From Chitinophagales bacterium (lineage in GTDB: Bacteria; Bacteroidota; Bacteroidia; Chitinophagales; Saprospiraceae): a stretch of 64,000 nucleotides of DNA. Location of the stretch: contig JAAFJN010000001.1 of assembly GCA_013298845.1 (NCBI GenBank), positions 310,001 through 374,000 on the forward strand. Reading direction: 5' to 3'. This document shows positions 27,798 through 36,655 of this stretch, one piece after another (the first letter of the stretch is position 1; every line of letters begins with the position of its first letter). Under the pieces are notes generated by a model. The model was not told the origin of the DNA. It ran no database searches and saw nothing but the letters and a program-made list of their open reading frames with translations. Made by a program: the position numbers and the translations under genes.

Positions 27798-28352
27798 ATG
27801 GACAAAAACGATATTAAAAACCGCTCTAAATACCTTTCCAAATTGCTGCGCCACACGCCGGATATGTTGAACCTGACGCTGGACGCCAACGGCTGGACCC
27901 ACATTGATACTTTATTGAAGCGCTGGAACCAAAAAGCCCCGGCTTATGTGTCGCCGTTCGACCGCGAAACGCTGGAACAGGTAGTGGCCGAAAATGACAA
28001 GCAACGGTTTGCCATCAGTGAAGATGGCACGATGATCCGCGCCAATCAGGGGCATTCGGTCGGTATTGAACTGGGTTACGAAGCGCAGGAGCCTCCTGTA
28101 TTGTTGTACCACGGAACAGCACAACAAAACCTTACTTCTATTTACGAAACGGGTATTTCGAAGGGGAAACGGCACCACGTACACCTTTCGCTGGAGCGCG
28201 ATACGGCGCAACGCGTGGGCGGGCGACACGGGAAGCCCGTTATTTTATCCGTCCGAGCGGGTGATATGCACCAAGCCGGATTTCTTTTTTATTGCTCTGA
28301 AAATGGCGTGTGGTTGACAGATCATGTTCCGGCGGCGTATATTATTGGGTAA
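27798..28352 (+). CDS. kptA: RNA 2'-phosphotransferase (Tpt1/KptA)
   Basis: 184 residues. The N-terminal winged-helix part has SKYLSKLLRHTPDMLNLTLDANGWTHID. The ADP-ribosyltransferase-like part has LYHGTAQQNLTSIYETGI, HHVHLSLERDTAQRVGGRHG, and ends GVWLTDHVPAAYI. Tpt1/KptA removes a 2'-phosphate from RNA with NAD+, making ADP-ribose 1'',2''-cyclic phosphate. In bacteria that lack tRNA splicing it may serve RNA repair. No partner RNA ligase gene is adjacent. Confidence 0.92.
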   Translation: MDKNDIKNRSKYLSKLLRHTPDMLNLTLDANGWTHIDTLLKRWNQKAPAYVSPFDRETLEQVVAENDKQRFAISEDGTMIRANQGHSVGIELGYEAQEPPVLLYHGTAQQNLTSIYETGISKGKRHHVHLSLERDTAQRVGGRHGKPVILSVRAGDMHQAGFLFYCSENGVWLTDHVPAAYIIG

Positions 28353-28475
28353 CTCAGCCCTTATTTTTCCAATTTCAGTCCAATAATTCACCCGGTTCGG
28401 GCCGATGAATGCACGCTACTCCGCGGTTTCGGTGTTTTTTTGTGAAAATTATTCATTTCATCAACACATCCGATT

Positions 28476-28913
28476 ATGCGTTCTACTAAAATTTTTGGAA
28501 TTCTTTTTTTTGCCGTGACTTTGTTGGCTACCAGTTGCACCAAAGACGACAACAGCAATAACAACAGCGGCAACAATAACGCTAACGTAACACCTGCTGC
28601 CGGGCAGTGGAAAATCTCTTATTTTTTTGATAAACAGGAGGAAACGTCCAATTACACAGGGTATACTTTTGACTTTGCGGCTAATGGCACCTTAACCACT
28701 CAAGGCAATGGCCAAACCTACACGGGTACCTGGCAAACCAACGTGGACGATAGCAAAGATAAATTCGTGATCAATTACACCGGTACGGTGCCCAGTACCC
28801 TGCAAGAATTGGAAGAAGACTGGCTTATCCTGGTCATTGACAATAACCTGATGCATTTTGAACACACCAGCGGCGGTAATGGCGATACCGATGTGGTGAA
28901 ATTTGTGAAATAG
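28476..28913 (+). CDS. Small lipoprotein, lipocalin-like
   Basis: 145 residues with a lipoprotein signal (MRSTKIFGILFFAVTLLATSC), an Asn-rich linker (SNNNSGNNNANVTPAAG), then a beta-barrel-like domain with GQWKISYFFDKQEETSNYTGY and YTGTWQTN. The pattern resembles the Bacteroidota lipocalin-like lipoproteins that hold small ligands; I do not assign a ligand. Its TAG stop is the first part of a REP-like palindrome. Confidence 0.7.
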   Translation: MRSTKIFGILFFAVTLLATSCTKDDNSNNNSGNNNANVTPAAGQWKISYFFDKQEETSNYTGYTFDFAANGTLTTQGNGQTYTGTWQTNVDDSKDKFVINYTGTVPSTLQELEEDWLILVIDNNLMHFEHTSGGNGDTDVVKFVK

Positions 28914-28994
28914 GGGCGGTCCTTGTGGTCGCACAATTGTGGCATATTGCGAAATAGGGACGGCCCTTGTGGTTGCCCAATTGTGGCATATTGC
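28907..28994. repeat. Two 44-bp tandem units with REP-like core
   Basis: GAAATAGGGGCGGTCCTTGT begins at 28907 and recurs with few changes at 28951, an exact 44-bp period ending GTGGCATATTGC. The first unit includes the final GAAATAG of the lipoprotein gene, so the duplication took in the stop codon. Confidence 0.75.
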
Positions 28995-28998
28995 GACC

Positions 28999-29121
28999 CT
29001 TACTTATCTTATTTTCACACGGACTACTACGCGTACACGGGCAGCCACGAGGGCTGCCTCCTTACTTATCTTATTTTCACACGGACTACTACGCGTACAC
29101 GGGCAGCCACGAGGGCTGCCC
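28999..29121. repeat. Two 62-bp tandem units with REP-like core
   Basis: The segment CTTACTTATCTTATTTTCAC through the core GGGCAGCCACGAGGGCTGCC is repeated with a 62-bp period. The second core (29101-29121) is followed immediately by CTA, the TAG stop of the minus-strand NTF2-like gene. Confidence 0.75.
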
Positions 29122-29544
29122 CTACTTGGCCACTCGGGTGGCCACCTTATCGACGATATACCACCGATCGCGAATTTTCATCAGGTTGAAATAATCCGTA
29201 AACAAAAACTTGGGTGTTTCAATTTCGCATTTCGCCGACGCCACGTTGTTGGTAATATCAATGTTGATGACGCGGGCAAAGCTATCGTTGGGTTTACTGC
29301 GCGGTTGGAAACGACTGAGGTAGGTGGCCCTGTCGGTTTCGTAAAAAGCCGTATCCGAGGCCGTTTTTAGTTTGCAAGACGCGTGCATGGCGTAACCTAC
29401 TTTTGTGGTATCGCCCGTGAGCCAGCCGTCGAAATACGATTGAATGGTTTGTTCAATGCCTTGTCGTTCGTTCGTTTGGCCAAAGAGATGATTTCCGACC
29501 GATAAAAAAAGGGCCGTTGCCAGAATGGTAAATTTGTTGCGCAT
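29122..29544 (-). CDS. Exported NTF2-like protein (lumazine-binding-like)
   Basis: 140 residues with a signal peptide (MRNKFTILATALFLSVGNHLFG). The NTF2/SnoaL fold is suggested by IEQTIQSYFDGWLTGDTTKV, a central strand with VINIDITNNVASAKCEIE, and the end YFNLMKIRDRWYIVDKVAT. Such proteins bind or turn over small ligands; the reaction here is unknown. Its TAG stop abuts a REP-like palindrome. Confidence 0.72.
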   Translation of the reverse strand: MRNKFTILATALFLSVGNHLFGQTNERQGIEQTIQSYFDGWLTGDTTKVGYAMHASCKLKTASDTAFYETDRATYLSRFQPRSKPNDSFARVINIDITNNVASAKCEIETPKFLFTDYFNLMKIRDRWYIVDKVATRVAK

Positions 29545-29758
29545 AGGTAAATAGTAAATTTCTCCGTAAAGTCTTTTGTAAGTCTCAAAGGTTGCGTTAG
29601 CATCGGAGTAATGACCAATATGCAGCGTAGGGTGTGCTTTTTTTCAAAAAAAACGAGCACCCTACACCAAACAACGTGTATGCCACATCAATCAATAAAA
29701 ACCGAACACTCACGACGGGCAACAAAAATTCAACCCTCCCCATCAATTCAACCAGGTA

Positions 29759-29779
29759 GGGCAGCCACAAGGGCTGCCC
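29759..29779. repeat. REP-like palindrome at the efflux operon end
   Basis: GGGCAGCCACAAGGGCTGCCC, with arms GGGCAGCC/GGCTGCCC, is directly followed by CTA (29780-29782), the minus-strand TAG stop of the last permease gene. Confidence 0.75.
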
Positions 29780-30895
29780 CTATCCAGCCCGTTTCCGGTA
29801 ATTCAACACGGCGATGGCGTTAAAAAGCACAGCAAAACCTACCAAGGCCCAAAAACGATGTTGTAAATCGTAAAAATTACTGCCTTTGAGCATAACGCTG
29901 CGCATCACATCCACAAAATGCGATACCGGATTGGCCAATGCCAGGTAACGCGCCCAATCGGGCATACTTTCGATGGACGTATAAAGGCCGCTGAGCAGCA
30001 CAAACATCATCATAAAGAAAAAAGAAAACAAGGTGGCCTGCTGCTGATTCTCGGAAAATGACGCCACAATTTGCCCAATTCCCAACGAGGCAATCAAAAA
30101 TACCATGGCGAACAGGTAAATGGTCAGGTAACTGCCCAGCGGATACAAACCAAAAACCAGGTAACACACCGTTAGCCCAATGGTTAAGGACACCAAACCA
30201 ATGATCCAGAACGGAATGAGTTTGGCCAGCAAAAACTGGTAACTTTTTACCGGGGTCACGTTCATTTGTTCCATAGTCCCAATTTCGCGCTCCCGCACAA
30301 TGTTGAGGGCGCACATCATGCTGCCCACCATCACCAACAACAGCGCCAGGATACCCGGAGCCATGTAGTGGCGGTAGTTAAAATCGGGGTTGTACCAGAA
30401 ACGGGTACTGATATCAATCGTTGGTACCGGGCTAAACCTCGGAAATTGTACAAAATCCTGCCGGATTTCCTGGTTCACCTGACTGATAATTTGCCCGCTG
30501 TAATTCATGGCCAAACCGGCTTTTACCCCGTTAACGGCATCGGCGCGGAGGAAAATTTTGGCCTCGTCTTCGCGGACCAATTCCCGCTCGAACCGCGCCG
30601 GTATTTCTACCACCAGGTCCACGGTACCGTGGTCGAGGGCCGCCTGCGCTTCTTCGGGGCTGTGCGCGACCTCTTTAATCACAAAATACCCCGACGCGCC
30701 CATTCGGTTGACAATTTTTTCGGAATACGTGGAGTGATCCCAGTCCAAAACGGCAATATTGATGTTTTTTACTTCAAAATCGGCCGCCAGCGGAATTATA
30801 ATTAATTGGATAATGGGAGCCGCCAGCATCATTCGGATAATGCTCGGATTGCGGAATATTTGGCTAAATTCCTTTTTTATGAGTGCTCGTAACAT
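29780..30895 (-). CDS. ABC-2 type permease of the efflux operon (YbhR-like)
   Basis: 371 residues with one N-terminal helix, a large extracytoplasmic domain (residues 45-175) and five C-terminal helices. ALIKKEFSQIFRNPSIIRMM and NIVREREIGTMEQMNVTPV are ABC-2 landmarks. It works with the second permease and the ATPases as a drug exporter through the HlyD/TolC-like partners. It is the last gene of the operon, 4 bp behind the other permease. The TAG stop lies against a REP-like element. Confidence 0.85.
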   Translation of the reverse strand: MLRALIKKEFSQIFRNPSIIRMMLAAPIIQLIIIPLAADFEVKNINIAVLDWDHSTYSEKIVNRMGASGYFVIKEVAHSPEEAQAALDHGTVDLVVEIPARFERELVREDEAKIFLRADAVNGVKAGLAMNYSGQIISQVNQEIRQDFVQFPRFSPVPTIDISTRFWYNPDFNYRHYMAPGILALLLVMVGSMMCALNIVREREIGTMEQMNVTPVKSYQFLLAKLIPFWIIGLVSLTIGLTVCYLVFGLYPLGSYLTIYLFAMVFLIASLGIGQIVASFSENQQQATLFSFFFMMMFVLLSGLYTSIESMPDWARYLALANPVSHFVDVMRSVMLKGSNFYDLQHRFWALVGFAVLFNAIAVLNYRKRAG

Positions 30896-30899
30896 GGCT

Positions 30900-32006
30900 T
30901 TATTGCAATCTGATTTTGAAAGAACGAATGGCTAACAACATTAAAACAAGGGTCATCGTGGCCATAATCAGGGTTTCTTTCCACACGTACGAAAACCCCA
31001 AACCTTTAATCATCACCGATTTCAGGATGCTGAAAAAATACTTCGTGGGTACAATATTGCTCACCACCTGCAAGGGCTTGGGCATGTTTTCGAGGGGAAA
31101 CATAAAGCCGCTGAACACCAACGAAGGAAGCATCAGGCCGACCAGCGAGATGAACAAGGCGACCTGTTGCGAATTGGTGCGGGTGCTGATAAACAACCCC
31201 AGCGACAAGGCCAGTAGTACAAATAAACCACATTCCGCAATAAGCAACAGTAAACTACCGCGCAGTGGTAACCCCAAAATTGTGTAGGCCATAATCAGAA
31301 TTACCGCTACATTGAGCAAGCCCACCACCAAAAACGGCAGTGCTTTAGCCACAATCATCATCCAAGGGCGCACGGGCGACACCAGAATAAGTTCCATCGT
31401 ACCCATTTCTTTTTCTTTGACAATGGCCACGGCGGTCAGCATCGAACACAACAAAATCAGGATGAGGACCATTACCCCGGGCACAAAGTTGAACGCACTT
31501 TTCAACTGCGGGTTATAAGCCATTTGCGTTTCCACGTTGATGTGGTACGGCAATTTTTGTTGGTCCAATAGTTCATTTTGGTAAGCGCGTAACACATTGC
31601 TGATGTAAAACGCAACGGTATTGCCGGTGTTGGTATCCGAAGCATCGGCGAGAATTTGAACGGAGGCGGCGTTGGTATGCAGCAACGTTTGTTGAAACAT
31701 AGGCTGAAACACCACCACAGCGCGTACTTTGCCCTGCCGGAACAGGGCATCGGCTTCTTCCGGGCGATCAATGTGTTGTACCACCGTAAAATACCGGCTC
31801 GCGTCGAGGCGTTCGGTCAAGGTGCGCGTAACATCGTCGCGGGAGGTGTCCAAAATGGCAATGCGCGAGTTTTTGACCTCGTTACTGAGGGCAAAACCGT
31901 ACAACAACAGCATAATAATGGGCATACCAATGACCACAATCAGGCTGCGCCGGTCGCGCAAAACGTGCCGGAACTCTTTTATTACAAATGCTAAAAAAGT
32001 ATTCAT
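30900..32006 (-). CDS. ABC-2 type permease of the efflux operon (YbhS-like)
   Basis: 368 residues. The order is helix, extracytoplasmic domain and five helices, with VIKEFRHVLRDRRSLIVVIGMP at the start and IVKEKEMGTMELILVSPVRPW at the cytoplasmic loop. It is a paralogue of the downstream permease; the two should form the membrane heterodimer. It starts 17 bp after the second ATPase gene. Confidence 0.87.
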   Translation of the reverse strand: MNTFLAFVIKEFRHVLRDRRSLIVVIGMPIIMLLLYGFALSNEVKNSRIAILDTSRDDVTRTLTERLDASRYFTVVQHIDRPEEADALFRQGKVRAVVVFQPMFQQTLLHTNAASVQILADASDTNTGNTVAFYISNVLRAYQNELLDQQKLPYHINVETQMAYNPQLKSAFNFVPGVMVLILILLCSMLTAVAIVKEKEMGTMELILVSPVRPWMMIVAKALPFLVVGLLNVAVILIMAYTILGLPLRGSLLLLIAECGLFVLLALSLGLFISTRTNSQQVALFISLVGLMLPSLVFSGFMFPLENMPKPLQVVSNIVPTKYFFSILKSVMIKGLGFSYVWKETLIMATMTLVLMLLAIRSFKIRLQ

Positions 32007-32023
32007 ATCGTTGGGTGTGGGGG

Positions 32024-32767
32024 TTAAAATCCGGCGCGCGCCACCGAAGTTGCGGCCAATTGCAAAAACACGTCGTTCATATCGGGGGCATTAAACTGCC
32101 GTTTGAGGTTGTGCGGCGTGTCCAAAGCGGCAATTTTGCCGTCCACCATAATCGAAACCCGGTCGCAGTATTCGGCCTCGTCCATGTAGTGGGTTGTGAC
32201 AAATACCGTTGCGCCTTTGTGGGCGGCGGCGTAAATCATTTCCCAAAATTGGCGGCGCGTAATGGGGTCCACGCCTCCCGTGGGTTCGTCGAGAAAGACC
32301 AAACGCGGTTCGTGGAGCATCGCCACCGAAAACGAGAGTTTTTGTTTCCAGCCCAAAGGCAGGTCGCCCACGAGGGTATTGCGTTGGTCAGTAAATTCCA
32401 GTTGTTCGAGCAGTACTTCGGCTTTTTGCGCCAATTCGGCCTTTTTTAAACCATAAATACTGCCAAACAAATGAATGTTTTCCAGCACCGTGAGGTCTTC
32501 GTACAATGAAAAACGCTGCGACATGTAGCCGATTTGTTTTTTAATGTCCTCCGACTGGGTTTTTACGTCAAAGCCCACCACGGTGGCGCTGCCGCCCGAG
32601 GGCGCGAGCAACCCGCTGAGCATTTTCATGGCGGTGGTTTTTCCGGCCCCGTTGGCACCCAAAAAACCAAATATTTCGCCCTCGTACACGTCAAAACTAA
32701 TGGCATCCACGGCGGTAAATGCCCCGAAGGTGCGGGTGAGGCCCTGTGTTTCTATTATTTTTTTCAT
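32024..32767 (-). CDS. ABC ATPase of the efflux operon (second half of a split YbhF)
   Basis: 247 residues from ATG 32767. Walker A GANGAGKTT, Walker B LVFLDEPTGG and the H-loop THYMDEAEYCD are intact. The signature reads LPLGWKQKL instead of LSGGQ, as in the second ATPase of YbhF-type pairs. In Escherichia coli the two ATPases are one fused protein; here they are separate genes overlapping by four bases (ATGA at 32764-32767). ATP hydrolysis drives export. Confidence 0.88.
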   Translation of the reverse strand: MKKIIETQGLTRTFGAFTAVDAISFDVYEGEIFGFLGANGAGKTTAMKMLSGLLAPSGGSATVVGFDVKTQSEDIKKQIGYMSQRFSLYEDLTVLENIHLFGSIYGLKKAELAQKAEVLLEQLEFTDQRNTLVGDLPLGWKQKLSFSVAMLHEPRLVFLDEPTGGVDPITRRQFWEMIYAAAHKGATVFVTTHYMDEAEYCDRVSIMVDGKIAALDTPHNLKRQFNAPDMNDVFLQLAATSVARAGF

Positions 32768-33672
32768 CGCATCAATTCGATAAAGCAATCCTCAATACTG
32801 GCTGCTATGGGGGTGATTTGGATGTTGTTGTGCGCTTTTTGTTTCAAAAAAGCCTCCATCGCCGGGGCATTTAAACCGCTGTTGGATGCAACGGACACGT
32901 GGGCATCTTCCCCAAAGGCATAGCACGTGGAAATGCCGTCGAGTTGGCGCAGGTCGGTAATCAATTGGTACATATTGCTGCTCCGAACGGCGTACAAATC
33001 CGGTTGATACCCCGATGTAATGCCCTGCGGCGTATTTACCGACATCATTTTGCCCTTTTGAATCAAACCAATGCGGTCGCAGCGGTCGGCCTCGTCCATG
33101 TACGGCGTAGAAACCACGATGGTCAGCCCCGTTTTTTGGAGCAATTGCAACATATCCCAAAATTCCTGGCGTGATACCGGGTCCACACCCGTGGTAGGTT
33201 CATCGAGGAGCAGTACATCGGGTTGATGCACGAGGGCGCAGGAAAGGGCCAGTTTTTGTTTCATCCCGCCCGATAATTGTCCGGCCCGCCGGTGTTTAAA
33301 CGGCTCAATTTGGCTATAAATGGGTTTGATTTGGGCGTAATTTTCGGCAATGGTGGTGCCAAATACCGCCGCGTAAAACTCCAGATTTTCCAAAATGGTC
33401 AGGTCGGGGTACAACGAAAAACGGCCGGGCATGTACCCAATGGTGCGCCGGATGGCCTTGTAATCGCGCACCACATCGGCACCGTTGACGGTAGCCGTAC
33501 CTTGGTCCGGGACCAACAAGGTGGCCAAAATGCGAAACAAGGTGGTTTTGCCCGCACCATCCGGCCCGATTAAGCCAAACAATTCGCCCCGTTGAATCTC
33601 GAGGTTAATGTTATCGAGGGCTTTTACCGCGCCTTTGTTGTACGTTTTGCTAATGTTTTGTACAGTTATCAT
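32764..33672 (-). CDS. ABC ATPase of the efflux operon (first half of a split YbhF)
   Basis: 302 residues. Walker A GPDGAGKTT, a signature QLSGGMKQK, Walker B VLLLDEPTTG and the H-loop STPYMDEADRCD are all present. The C-terminal 80 residues after the ATPase core (DLYAVRSSNMYQLI ... ASIEDCFIELMR) are the extension typical of this group. It overlaps the next ATPase by four bases, suggesting coupled translation. The pair would form the heterodimeric motor. Confidence 0.9.
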   Translation of the reverse strand: MITVQNISKTYNKGAVKALDNINLEIQRGELFGLIGPDGAGKTTLFRILATLLVPDQGTATVNGADVVRDYKAIRRTIGYMPGRFSLYPDLTILENLEFYAAVFGTTIAENYAQIKPIYSQIEPFKHRRAGQLSGGMKQKLALSCALVHQPDVLLLDEPTTGVDPVSRQEFWDMLQLLQKTGLTIVVSTPYMDEADRCDRIGLIQKGKMMSVNTPQGITSGYQPDLYAVRSSNMYQLITDLRQLDGISTCYAFGEDAHVSVASNSGLNAPAMEAFLKQKAHNNIQITPIAASIEDCFIELMR

Positions 33673-33680
33673 GGTGTGGT

Positions 33681-34646
33681 TTAAAACTTCACATCCCCGA
33701 ACATACCCACTTTCAGGGAGCCATCGTTGGGGGTGCGTACTTTAATGGCATACACCAAATTCGCGCGTTCGTCGCGGGTTTGGATGGTTTTGGGCGTAAA
33801 TTCCGCTTTATCGGCAATCCAGGTAACGGTACCCGCGTAGGTTTGTCCGCCGTCGCCGATGGTCACTTGCACCGATTGGCCAATTTTCACCGCCGGCAAT
33901 TGGTCGCCGGTGATATAGGCCCGCAGGGTAAGGGTATCGAGGTTGGCCACTTTGTACAATGCCTTACCGGGCGCGGCCATTTCGAAGGCTTCGGCGTATT
34001 TGGTGAGGATGGTGCCTTTGAGCGGGTTAATGACCTTGCAATTGTTGATTTGGTCGTCGAGTTGGGCTTTGCGCACACCGAGGGGTTGTTGTTCGCTCAA
34101 AATACCCCGGTTGGCAATGGCGGCACTTTGTTGCTGGGCGGTAATTTGCTGGCGAAGCACCCCGATTTGTTGTTGCGCACTGGCAATTTGTTTTTCCAAA
34201 ACGGCCATTTGACCGTTCACATCGTCCAATTGTTTGGCGGGCGCGGCTTGGGCGGCCACTAATTTTTGAACGCGGTTTTGCTCCACTTTTAACACCCGCA
34301 ATTGCTCGCGTTGGGTGGCGATTTGGCTTTCTTGCAGGGCAATTTGTTCGTTGAGGACCCGCACCTGTGGCCCGGCTTCGGTTTGGCGCAATTGCAGGGC
34401 GCGTTCGGTGGCGGTGATCTGGTCTTTTTGTAAAGCCAATTGATCGCAATCAATAAGGCCCACTTGTTGCCCGGCGGTGACCTGTTGGCCCTCGTTGATG
34501 TTAAATTGGCGTAAAACACCGGCCGCTTCGGCGGAAATAACGACTTCCTGGGCTTCAAAAACGCCGGTGGCGTCGTAGGCCGTTTGTTTTTTTCCGCAGG
34601 CAACAATCAGAAGGGACAAGCCCAATAGTTGATATATCTTATTCAT
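33681..34646 (-). CDS. HlyD-family periplasmic adaptor, lipoprotein
   Basis: 321 residues from ATG 34646 with a lipoprotein signal (MNKIYQLLGLSLLIVAC). Start 34688 was rejected because it puts the signal inside the protein. The adaptor has the biotinyl-lipoyl half-motifs (GVFEAQEVVISAEAAGVL, GQQVTAGQQVG), a long helical hairpin with Gln/Ala-rich heptads (about 70-180), and a C-terminal beta-barrel (TIGDGGQTYAGTVTWI). It links the permeases to the TolC-like channel. Confidence 0.9.
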   Translation of the reverse strand: MNKIYQLLGLSLLIVACGKKQTAYDATGVFEAQEVVISAEAAGVLRQFNINEGQQVTAGQQVGLIDCDQLALQKDQITATERALQLRQTEAGPQVRVLNEQIALQESQIATQREQLRVLKVEQNRVQKLVAAQAAPAKQLDDVNGQMAVLEKQIASAQQQIGVLRQQITAQQQSAAIANRGILSEQQPLGVRKAQLDDQINNCKVINPLKGTILTKYAEAFEMAAPGKALYKVANLDTLTLRAYITGDQLPAVKIGQSVQVTIGDGGQTYAGTVTWIADKAEFTPKTIQTRDERANLVYAIKVRTPNDGSLKVGMFGDVKF

Positions 34647-34668
34647 TTTTTGATGAGTTGATGGATGG

Positions 34669-35940
34669 TTAAATTTTTCCGTTGACAAAAGCCAACATCA
34701 ATTGCGCTTGCAACAATTGGATTTCGTGCACGTGTTTGTTAATGAGTGCGGCGGTTGCGTTGGTCGTTTCGGTCAGGTATTCGCTGGGGGTAAGCACCCC
34801 GTTTTCGAGTTGGGTAGCCGCCGTGGCCGATACTTGTTCGCGGAGCCGCACAATGGCGTTGTCGCGGTCCAGGGTTTTCCGGATGCGTTCAATATCGCGG
34901 GTGTATTGGGTCGTTTTCACGTTGTTGAGCAACAAAAACTGTTCGCGCTGCAAGGCAATTCGTTCGCTTTGAATTTGGAGTTGTTGTTTTTCTTTTTGGG
35001 GAATGCCATTGTAAAAACCGGCGAGATTCCATTTGAAATTCACCCCCAAAATGGCGTAGGGCTGAAATTCATTGGACAAAAAATTGAGGCCGGGGCGGGC
35101 GTATCCCAAAGTGGCAATGGCGTTTATCCGGGGCATGTTCCGGGTATTGATGACGTTTTCCTGGGCTTTGGCGCTGGCCTGCTGTAACCCGAACAACGTC
35201 AATTCCGGGCGTTGGCTATCGCTCGGACTGTCGGTATTGGCAGGCGTAGGCGGCACCAACGAATCACTTGGTGACAGGTTATTTCCCGACAACAACGCTA
35301 ACCCGTCGAGGGCCGTGGCCCGCCGGGCGAGGGCTTCTTCTTCCAGTTGTTCGAGTTCCAACAAACGCGCATCAAAACTGAGTACATTGGCCGGAATCGC
35401 CGTGCCGTTGTTCACCTGTTCCTGCATCCGAACGCGCCGGGCCGCAATGTCTTTTTGGGTCGCGCCCACCGATTGCGCTTGTTTTTGGGCCAACAGTGCC
35501 GCGCAATACAGTTGGATCATCTGTTCGCGCAGGGCGTAGCGATCCACCTCTACGCGTTGTTGCTCCACTTTCGACTGGGCGCTCTGCAAGTCGCTTTGGC
35601 GTGCGGTTTGTCCACCGTCCCAGATGGGTTGTACAAGATCCAGCGTAAAGCGGTATTGGTCTTTGCTCAGGGTGGGTGCCTCAAAATTGGGCAATTGAAT
35701 GGGCAACGATGTCACCTCCGATTGCCAGGTCGCCTGTCCGTTTAAACTGGCTTGCGGCAGGTAATTGGCCTTTAATTGGGCTAAAGCCGCCCGGTTAGCC
35801 GCTTCAATCAGGGGAATTTGTTGGGCCGTGGGCACGTGGTTATTGGCAGCCGCCAACAACGCCTCCAGCGTGTGCACTTGTTGGCTGTTTGCCCTAAAAA
35901 ACAGCAGCAACAGCCAGGGGATAAGGAGTGGTTTGTACAT
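34669..35940 (-). CDS. TolC-family outer-membrane efflux protein
   Basis: 423 residues with a signal peptide (MYKPLLIPWLLLLFFRANSQ). It has the two OEP repeats with long helices (LQSAQSKVEQQRVEVDRYAL, IALQREQFLLLNNVKTTQYT) and conserved AQLKANYLPQASLNGQATW. It forms the trimeric outer-membrane exit duct of a drug or metabolite exporter. It is first in the operon, 22 bp before the adaptor; the operator at 35984 lies 44 bases before its start. Confidence 0.9.
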   Translation of the reverse strand: MYKPLLIPWLLLLFFRANSQQVHTLEALLAAANNHVPTAQQIPLIEAANRAALAQLKANYLPQASLNGQATWQSEVTSLPIQLPNFEAPTLSKDQYRFTLDLVQPIWDGGQTARQSDLQSAQSKVEQQRVEVDRYALREQMIQLYCAALLAQKQAQSVGATQKDIAARRVRMQEQVNNGTAIPANVLSFDARLLELEQLEEEALARRATALDGLALLSGNNLSPSDSLVPPTPANTDSPSDSQRPELTLFGLQQASAKAQENVINTRNMPRINAIATLGYARPGLNFLSNEFQPYAILGVNFKWNLAGFYNGIPQKEKQQLQIQSERIALQREQFLLLNNVKTTQYTRDIERIRKTLDRDNAIVRLREQVSATAATQLENGVLTPSEYLTETTNATAALINKHVHEIQLLQAQLMLAFVNGKI

Positions 35941-35983
35941 ATTTTTAGATGTCTAAGGTCTTAAAAAAATCAACCAAAAGGAT

Positions 35984-35997
35984 TAACCATTTGGTTA
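35984..35997. promoter_or_regulatory. Probable TetR operator upstream of the efflux operon
   Basis: TAACCA-TT-TGGTTA, with 6-bp arms, agrees with the palindrome near the regulator gene (TTAACCA-GT-TGGTTAA) in arm sequence and spacing. It lies between the regulator's terminator and the tolC-like gene. Binding by the adjacent TetR protein is inferred. Confidence 0.7.
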
Positions 35998-36007
35998 GTT
36001 TTGTGCT

Positions 36008-36033
36008 CAAAAAAACTCCGCGGGAAGCGGAGT
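36008..36033 (-). terminator. Intrinsic terminator of the TetR gene
   Basis: Minus-strand stem ACTCCGC/GCGGAGT (36033-36027 and 36021-36015) is followed by seven T residues. It starts 9 bases after the regulator's stop. Confidence 0.85.
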
Positions 36034-36041
36034 GGTGTATG

Positions 36042-36638
36042 TTACGGTTCTAAAATAAACCGGATATACGCTTGCACGTGTTCTTTTCGCTCGGTTAATA
36101 TAAGTTCGTACGCCTCTTTTTTGAGTTCAAAAACGGCGGAAAAAACGGGGCGGCCCACGAAGGGAAAAATACACATTCCAATGAGCGTCAGCATAAATTG
36201 GTGCGGATTTACCCGTTTAATGGTGCCTTTTTCAATTTCTTCTTCAATGAGTTGGATAATCCATTTGCCAAACTGAATATTGGCCGATTTCATCAACTCC
36301 GGGTTGCGGTTCATGGTGCTCAGGATAAACATGGGCAGCCGGGGATTATGGCGCAGCATGTCCAAATAAGCCTCCACAAAAGCATCCAGTTTATCCAACA
36401 AAGACAAAGCGGGGTTTTGCAGCACACTTTCGACCCGGGGCATAAACTGTTTCATTTTGTACGCAAAAACCAACTCAAACAACTTGTCTTTGCTCCGAAA
36501 ATAATAATGCAACATGGCTTTATTAATGCCCGCTTTATCCGCAATTTGCTGCATTCTGGCCCCCGAAAAACCTTCTTCGATGAATACCTCTTCGGCGGCG
36601 TCCAGTATTTTTTGCTCCGTTGAAATTTCTGTCTCCAT
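36042..36638 (-). CDS. TetR-family transcriptional regulator
   Basis: 198 residues from ATG 36638 (METEISTEQKILDAAEEVF). The HTH is clear: FSGARMQQIADKAGINKAMLHYYFRSKDKLF. The C-terminal ligand domain is divergent. It is transcribed in the same direction as the efflux operon but has its own terminator. A palindromic operator covers the region just after its -7 box, so it probably represses itself and the operon until a drug-like ligand binds. The open frame continues upstream to 37145 only because it overlaps another gene. Confidence 0.93.
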   Translation of the reverse strand: METEISTEQKILDAAEEVFIEEGFSGARMQQIADKAGINKAMLHYYFRSKDKLFELVFAYKMKQFMPRVESVLQNPALSLLDKLDAFVEAYLDMLRHNPRLPMFILSTMNRNPELMKSANIQFGKWIIQLIEEEIEKGTIKRVNPHQFMLTLIGMCIFPFVGRPVFSAVFELKKEAYELILTERKEHVQAYIRFILEP

Positions 36639-36655
36639 TATATTAACTAAGTGAT

